A stretch of 9,160 nt of DNA from IDS-8 sp035304345 (GTDB lineage: Bacteria; Pseudomonadota; Gammaproteobacteria; Steroidobacterales; Woeseiaceae). The stretch's first letter is position 1. Each line of letters starts with the position of its first letter. The notes beneath the pieces were generated by a model. The model had not been told where the DNA came from and did no database searches. It worked only from the letters and a program-made list of their open reading frames with translations. The stretch spans positions 1-9,160 of the forward strand of contig DATGQE010000093.1 in assembly GCA_035304345.1 (NCBI GenBank), in the 5' to 3' direction. Shown piece after piece: positions 5,194 through 9,160 of this stretch. The translations under genes were made by a program, and so were the position numbers.

Positions 5194-6396
5194 ATGCCAT
5201 TCCCGATTGCACTGAGCGGCCTCAACGCGGCCTCGGCGGACCTCGGGGTCATCGCCAACAACGTCGCCAACGTCAATACCACGGGGTTCAAGGGTTCCCG
5301 TGCCGAGTTTGCCGAGGTGTTCGCCGTCGGCGCGCAGAGCGCCGGCAGCGGTGTGCGGCTGGCGGCCGTTTCGCAGCAGTTCACCCAGGGCAACATCGAT
5401 TTCACCGAGAACGCGCTCGATCTCGCCATCGCCGGCGAAGGCTTCTTCGTGCTGAGCAACGGCGGCACGCGCACCTACACGCGCGCCGGTGCGTTCGGCG
5501 TCGACCGTGACGGTTACGTGGTGAACGCGCAGGGCCACCGCCTGCAGGCCTACCCGGCCGTGGGCAACGGGCTGTTCAACACCAGCGCGCCGGGCGACCT
5601 GCAGCTCGGAGTCGGCGCGAGCCCGCCGCGCGCCACCTCGACGGCCACGCTGGGCGTGAACCTGCCGGCCACCGCGGAGGTCCCGGCGACCGGCACGTTC
5701 GACCCGGCGGACCCGACCAGCTTCAATCACACAACGTCCATCACCATCTACGACTCGCTGGGCGTGGCGCACACCGCCACGATCTATTTCATCAAGCAGG
5801 CCGCGGCCAACACCTGGGACACCGCGGTCGAGATCGACGGCAACCCGGTGACGGGCAGCGGCCCGATCGTGTTCAACCCGGACGGCACCCTGCAGAGCCC
5901 GGCCGGCGGGCTGATGGCGCTCGACGCCTTTCCGCCCGGCACCGGCGCCGACGACATCGGCCTCACGCTGGATCTCGGCTCGATCACGCAGTTCGGCCAG
6001 GCTTTCGGCGTGAACTCGCTGTCGCAGGACGGCTATACGACGGGCAGGCTGACGGGCGTCAGCGTCGATACCGAGGGCGTGGTGTTCGCGCGCTTCACCA
6101 ACGGCCAGTCGACCGCGCTCGGCAAGGTCGCCCTGGCGACGTTCGCCAATCCGCAGGGCCTGCGCCAGGCGGGCGACACCGCGTGGAGCGAATCCTCGCA
6201 GTCGGGTGACGCGCTGCTCGGCGAGGCCGGCACGGCGTCCTTCGGCAACGTCCAGTCGGGTGCGCTCGAGTCGTCCAACGTCGATCTCACGGCGCAGCTC
6301 GTCAAGATGATCACGGCCCAGCGGAACTTCCAGGCCAACGCGCAGGTGATCTCCACCGCCGATGCCGTGACCCAGACGGTCATCAACATCCGCTGA
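5194..6396 (+). CDS. flgE: Flagellar hook protein FlgE
   Basis: The 400-residue subunit of the flagellar hook, the flexible joint between rod and filament; length agrees with the classic gammaproteobacterial form (about 400 residues). N-terminal signature SGLNAASADLGVIANNVANV at 8-27 followed by NTTGFKGSRAEFAEVF. The middle carries the hook-specific D1/D2 region, with SITIYDSLGVAHTATIYF near 179-196. The C-terminus has GALESSNVDLTAQLVKMI and QRNFQANAQVISTADAV, the D0 helical segment shared by hook and rod proteins. AGGAG lies 7 bases before the ATG. It is separated from flgD by 28 bp, in which I see no promoter or terminator. Substrate switching at the export gate is expected once FlgE reaches full hook length. 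Confidence 0.97.
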   Translation: MPFPIALSGLNAASADLGVIANNVANVNTTGFKGSRAEFAEVFAVGAQSAGSGVRLAAVSQQFTQGNIDFTENALDLAIAGEGFFVLSNGGTRTYTRAGAFGVDRDGYVVNAQGHRLQAYPAVGNGLFNTSAPGDLQLGVGASPPRATSTATLGVNLPATAEVPATGTFDPADPTSFNHTTSITIYDSLGVAHTATIYFIKQAAANTWDTAVEIDGNPVTGSGPIVFNPDGTLQSPAGGLMALDAFPPGTGADDIGLTLDLGSITQFGQAFGVNSLSQDGYTTGRLTGVSVDTEGVVFARFTNGQSTALGKVALATFANPQGLRQAGDTAWSESSQSGDALLGEAGTASFGNVQSGALESSNVDLTAQLVKMITAQRNFQANAQVISTADAVTQTVINIR

Positions 6397-6419
6397 TCGC
6401 AGGGACGGGCGTTGCACGC

Positions 6420-7160
6420 ATGGACAGGATGATCTACCTCGCGATGACCGGCGCGAAGCAGACCGAATACGCGCAGGCCATCAACGGCAACAATCTCGCG
6501 AACGCCTCGACGACCGGCTTCCGCGCCGACCTGCACGCCTTCAGCGCGGAGCCGGTCGCCGGATCCGGGCTCGCCTCGCGGGTCAACGCCGTGGTCCGGC
6601 CGTACGCGACGAGCTTCGCGCAGGGCCCCGTCGTCAACACGGGGCGCGACCTCGACGTCGCCATCCAGGGCGAGGGGTTCATCGCGGTCCAGGGCGCGGA
6701 CGGCCGCGAGGGCTATACGCGCGCCGGCGACCTGAGGATCGGCGCGGGGGGCATCCTGACCACCGGCGCCGGGCACCCGGTCATGGGTGAAGGCGGTCCG
6801 GTGGCCATCCCGCCCTCGAGCAGCATCCTGGTGGGCGCCGACGGCACGATCTCGGTGCAGCCGCTCGGGCAGGGGCCGGAGACGCTCGCGGTGATCGACC
6901 GCATCCGGCTCGTGAACCCGGACACCGCCCGCCTCGCGAAAGGTGCCGACGGCCTGCTTTACCTGCCCGGGGGCGAAACGGCCGCGCCGAGCGCGGACGT
7001 GCGGCTCACGGCCGGCGCGCTCGAGCACAGCAACGTCAACGTCGCCGAGACCCTCGTCACCATGATCGAGCTGGCGCGGCGCTACGAAATGCAGATCAAC
7101 GTCATTGGCACGGCGAAAGAGGATGCCGATGCCGCCGCAGAGCTGATGCGCATCGCCTGA
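6420..7160 (+). CDS. flgF: Flagellar proximal rod protein FlgF
   Basis: A 246-residue rod protein that links the proximal rod (FlgB, FlgC) to the distal rod (FlgG). It starts with MDRMIYLAMTGAKQ, a classic FlgF N-terminus, then NGNNLANASTTGFRADL (22-38). DLDVAIQGEGFIAVQ (about 78-92) and YTRAGDLRI mark the FlgF/FlgG-like fold, and the C-terminus has GALEHSNVNVAETLVTMIEL and RRYEMQINVI. The ribosome-binding site is weak: AGGGACGGG lies 8 or more bases further away than usual, yet the family N-terminus begins exactly at this ATG. It lies 23 bp after flgE. Confidence 0.97.
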   Translation: MDRMIYLAMTGAKQTEYAQAINGNNLANASTTGFRADLHAFSAEPVAGSGLASRVNAVVRPYATSFAQGPVVNTGRDLDVAIQGEGFIAVQGADGREGYTRAGDLRIGAGGILTTGAGHPVMGEGGPVAIPPSSSILVGADGTISVQPLGQGPETLAVIDRIRLVNPDTARLAKGADGLLYLPGGETAAPSADVRLTAGALEHSNVNVAETLVTMIELARRYEMQINVIGTAKEDADAAAELMRIA

Positions 7161-7186
7161 CGATCGCGCACCCGGAGGACCAGGAC

Positions 7187-7972
7187 ATGAATCACGCACT
7201 CTGGATCGCCAAGACGGGCCTCGATGCCCAGCAGACCCGCATGTCGGCGATCTCGAACAATCTCGCGAACGTCAACACCACCGGCTTCAAGCAGGACCGG
7301 GTGGTGTTCGAGGACCTGCTCTACCAGAACGTGCGCCAGTCCGGCGGCCAGACGTCGCAGGACACGGAGCTGCCGACCGGCCTGCACCTCGGCACCGGCG
7401 TCCGCGTGGTCGCGACGGAGAAGCTCTTCACCCAGGGCGCGCTCGTGCAGACCGGCAACCCCCTGGACGTCGCCATCAAGGGCCGCGGTTTCTTCCAGGT
7501 GCTGATGCCGGACGGCAATCTCGCCTACACGCGCGACGGCACGTTCCAGCAGAACGCCCAGGGCGAGCTCGTGACCTCGAGCGGCTACGCGGTGCAGCCC
7601 GGCATCACGCTGCCGGACGGGGCGCAGAGCATCACGATTGGCTCGGACGGCGTGGTGTCGGTGATGCTGGCCGGCCAGTCTGCGCCGACGCAGGTCGGCA
7701 GCCTCGAGATCGTCGACTTCATCAACCCGGGGGGCCTGCAGCCGATCGGCGAGAACCTGTACCTCGAGACCGCCTCGAGCGGGACGGCACAGGCGGGCAC
7801 GCCCGGCATCAACGGCTTCGGCTCGCTGGTGCAGGGCTCGCTGGAAGGCTCGAACGTCAATGTCGTGTCGGAGCTCGTGAACATGATCGAGACGCAGCGC
7901 GCTTACGAGATGAACTCGAAGGCGATTTCGACCGCCGACCAGATGATGCAGTACCTGAACAACAACCTGTGA
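7187..7972 (+). CDS. flgG: Flagellar distal rod protein FlgG
   Basis: The 261-residue subunit of the distal rod, the drive shaft that passes through the P and L rings. Length is typical of the family (about 260). The N-terminus MNHALWIAKTGLDAQQTRMS leads into SNNLANVNTTGFKQDRVVFE (23-42), with the FlgG-type DLLYQNVRQSG after it. NPLDVAIKGRGFFQV (about 91-105) and YTRDGTFQ are shared with FlgF and FlgE. The C-terminus reads GSLEGSNVNVVSELVNMIET, then QRAYEMNSKAIS and MMQYLNNNL. GGAGG lies 8 bases before the ATG. Gap to flgF is 26 bp. It is the most strongly conserved gene in the window. Confidence 0.98.
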   Translation: MNHALWIAKTGLDAQQTRMSAISNNLANVNTTGFKQDRVVFEDLLYQNVRQSGGQTSQDTELPTGLHLGTGVRVVATEKLFTQGALVQTGNPLDVAIKGRGFFQVLMPDGNLAYTRDGTFQQNAQGELVTSSGYAVQPGITLPDGAQSITIGSDGVVSVMLAGQSAPTQVGSLEIVDFINPGGLQPIGENLYLETASSGTAQAGTPGINGFGSLVQGSLEGSNVNVVSELVNMIETQRAYEMNSKAISTADQMMQYLNNNL

Positions 7973-7983
7973 GCGCCCGGAGC

Positions 7984-8751
7984 ATGACATCACGCAATGA
8001 CCCCGTAGGAGCCCGCCATGCGGGCGACGGAAAGGCGTACGGAAACGTCCACCGGGCGAAATGCCTTCCGCGGCCGCGGGCTCGCTCCCGCCGTGTGCTG
8101 CTGCCGCTCGCCGGCACCCTGGCGCTCGCGGGTTGCGCCGGCATGCCCGAGCCCGCCGCGCCGTACGCGGCGCCGCTGCCCGAGGTGGTTCCGGCCGCGC
8201 CGAGCGCCGGTGCAATCTACCGCGAGGGCGGCGAGGTCAGGCTGTTCGAAGATCTGAAAGCGGCGCGCATCGGCGATATCCTCACCGTGCGCCTGGTGGA
8301 GCAGACCGCCGCGACGAAAAACGCGAACACTTCCACGTCGAAATCGAGCCAGGCGGCGTTCGCCAATCCCGTCGTGTTCGGCCTTCCGGTCACGCGCCAC
8401 GGCGTGCCGATCGGGGAGGCCAGCCTGGACGGCGAGCACAGCTTCGAGGGCTCGGGCGCGAGCAGCCAGAGCAACAGTCTCGAAGGCTACATCGCCGTCA
8501 CGGTGGTCGCGCGCTATCCCAACGGCAATCTCCTGGTCCGCGGCGAGAAGTGGGTGACACTGAACCAGGGCCGCGAGTTCATCCGCCTTTCCGGCGTAAT
8601 CCGCCCCTTCGATATCGAACCGGACAATTCCATCGCGTCGAGCAAGGTCGCGGACGCGCGGATCGCCTACAGCAGCGAAGGCGTGCTGGCGGAAGCGAAC
8701 CGCATGGGGCTCTTCACGCGCTTCTTCAACTCCGGCCTGTGGCCGTTCTGA
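7984..8751 (+). CDS. flgH: Flagellar L-ring lipoprotein FlgH (start uncertain)
   Basis: Outer-membrane lipoprotein that forms the L ring, the bushing through which the rod passes. From the ATG at 7984 it has 255 residues. The lipobox LALAGC (46-51) puts the lipidated Cys at 51, after the hydrophobic run VLLPLAGT and a basic n-region. Family hallmarks follow: LFEDLKAARIGDILTVRLVE, FEGSGASSQSNSLEG, YPNGNLLVRGEKW, LNQGREFIRLSGVIRP, SSKVADARIAYSSEG and the terminal FFNSGLWPF. The body of the protein is certain; the start is not. In frame only a GTG (7969, overlapping the flgG stop), this ATG (GGAG just 1 base away) and a GTG at 8095 (no basic n-region left) are available. The resulting 37-residue n-region is much longer than the roughly 10 residues usual for FlgH. 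A better ribosome-binding site and ATG lie at 8006-8020 but in another frame. Confidence 0.9.
   Translation: MTSRNDPVGARHAGDGKAYGNVHRAKCLPRPRARSRRVLLPLAGTLALAGCAGMPEPAAPYAAPLPEVVPAAPSAGAIYREGGEVRLFEDLKAARIGDILTVRLVEQTAATKNANTSTSKSSQAAFANPVVFGLPVTRHGVPIGEASLDGEHSFEGSGASSQSNSLEGYIAVTVVARYPNGNLLVRGEKWVTLNQGREFIRLSGVIRPFDIEPDNSIASSKVADARIAYSSEGVLAEANRMGLFTRFFNSGLWPF
8006..8025 (+). promoter_or_regulatory. Ribosome-binding site and ATG out of frame with flgH, in a hairpin
   Basis: TAGGAG (8006-8011) is followed after six bases by ATG (8018-8020), the best-looking translation start between flgG and flgH. The frame it opens ends at 8257 and does not encode the FlgH lipobox, being one frame off. The ATG also sits in a perfect hairpin: GCCCGC (8011-8016), loop CAT (8017-8019), GCGGGC (8020-8025). 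Either this is chance, or it marks a frameshift in the 5' part of flgH. Confidence 0.4.
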
Positions 8752-8764
8752 GGACCGGCGACTC

Positions 8765-9160
8765 ATGAACAGGAATCATGGAACACCGGGGCTCTTCCCG
8801 ATCCTGCTGTGCCTGCTGCTGGCCGTGCCGTGCGCGCACGCGGAACGCGTCAAGGATCTCGCGAGCGTCGGCGGCGTGCGCGACAACCAGCTCGTCGGCT
8901 ACGGGCTGGTCGTCGGGCTGGACGGCAGCGGCGACCAGACGAGCCAGACGCCGTTCACGGTGCAGAGCCTGAAGAACATGCTGGCCCAGTTCGGCGTCAC
9001 GGTGCCGCCGGGCGTCAACCTGCAGCTCAAAAACGTGGCCGCCGTGTCGATCCACGCCGAGCTGCCGCCGTTCGCGAAGCCCGGCCAGACGATCGACGTG
9101 ACCGTGGCTTCGATCGGCAACGCGAAGAGCCTGCGCGGCGGCAGCCTGCTGATGGCGCCC
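8765..9160 (+). CDS. flgI: Flagellar P-ring protein FlgI, C-terminus cut by window edge
   Basis: Periplasmic protein that forms the P ring around the distal rod in the peptidoglycan layer. The window holds the first 132 codons of about 360-380 usual for the family. A Sec signal peptide (hydrophobic LFPILLCLLLAVPCAHA, about 10-26, with likely cleavage after AHA) precedes the mature start ERVKDLASVGGVRDNQLVGY, an unmistakable FlgI N-terminus. GLVVGLDGSGDQT, FTVQSLKNMLAQFGV and NVAAVSIHAELPPFAKPGQ follow, then SIGNAKSLRGGSLLMAP at the right edge. The ATG at 8765 has GAGGA about 10 bases upstream, overlapping the flgH stop region; the gap to flgH is 13 bp. An ATG at 8778 is in another frame. Its chaperone FlgA is encoded divergently at 2452-3237. 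Confidence 0.97.
   Translation, partial: MNRNHGTPGLFPILLCLLLAVPCAHAERVKDLASVGGVRDNQLVGYGLVVGLDGSGDQTSQTPFTVQSLKNMLAQFGVTVPPGVNLQLKNVAAVSIHAELPPFAKPGQTIDVTVASIGNAKSLRGGSLLMAP

Noticed and set aside
5077..6417. Long minus-strand open frame (446 codons) opposite flgE
   Set aside because: It mirrors the codons of flgE, has low-complexity Arg/Gly/Val composition and no recognisable domain.
7106..7112. TGGCACG inside the 3' end of flgF as a possible internal sigma-54 promoter before flgG
   Set aside because: The -12 element is missing: the bases after the four-base gap are AAGAG, not TTGCA.
1..9160. A novel defence, mobile or biosynthetic system
   Set aside because: Every substantial coding region was assigned to PEP carboxykinase or a standard flagellar family, and no direct-repeat arrays, transposase fragments or RNA genes were seen.

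Overview
The window is a high-GC chromosomal segment holding the rod/hook/ring part of a flagellar gene cluster, flanked on the left by a GTP-dependent phosphoenolpyruvate carboxykinase gene. Every coding region could be assigned to a known family; there are no mobile elements, CRISPR arrays, tRNA or rRNA genes. The gene set (flgN-flgM-flgA divergent from flgB-flgC-flgD-flgE-flgF-flgG-flgH-flgI) and its control by near-perfect sigma-54 and sigma-28 promoters fit a polarly flagellated gammaproteobacterium using a sigma-54 (FleQ/FlrA-FlrC type) hierarchy rather than the enteric FlhDC system. The P- and L-ring genes (flgI, flgH) and the lipoprotein signal show a Gram-negative envelope. The genus cannot be fixed from this sequence.

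Minus strand, 1-3299: a partial pckG (runs off the left edge) has its own TATAAT box so close to the ATG that the mRNA may be leaderless. Upstream of it lie flgN and flgM, 2 bp apart and preceded by a textbook sigma-28 (FliA) promoter. Upstream again is flgA, preceded by a textbook sigma-54 promoter. The late-gene promoter on flgM fits its role: FlgM is the anti-sigma factor of sigma-28 and is exported once the hook is finished.

Intergenic regulatory region, 3238-3676: 439 bp between the divergent flgA and flgB genes. It holds two outward-facing sigma-54 promoters with identical TGGCACG/TTGCA elements, a 14-bp tandem repeat, and an array of TTGCCGCC half-sites around a 17-bp palindrome at helically phased spacing about 110 bp upstream of the flgB start site. 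I read the array as a candidate enhancer for a flagellar sigma-54 activator.

Plus strand, 3677-9160: flgB, C, D, E, F, G, H, I follow with gaps of 26 bp or less (or a 1-bp overlap), clearly one operon encoding proximal and distal rod, hook cap, hook, and the L and P rings; flgI is cut by the right edge. FlgA, encoded divergently, is the periplasmic chaperone for FlgI. The main oddity is the 5' end of flgH: its in-frame start has no usable ribosome-binding site and gives an overlong signal peptide, while a good ribosome-binding site and ATG lie just downstream in another reading frame.

I did not find an undescribed system. The points most worth checking are the flgA-flgB regulatory region, the flgH start and the possibly leaderless pckG.
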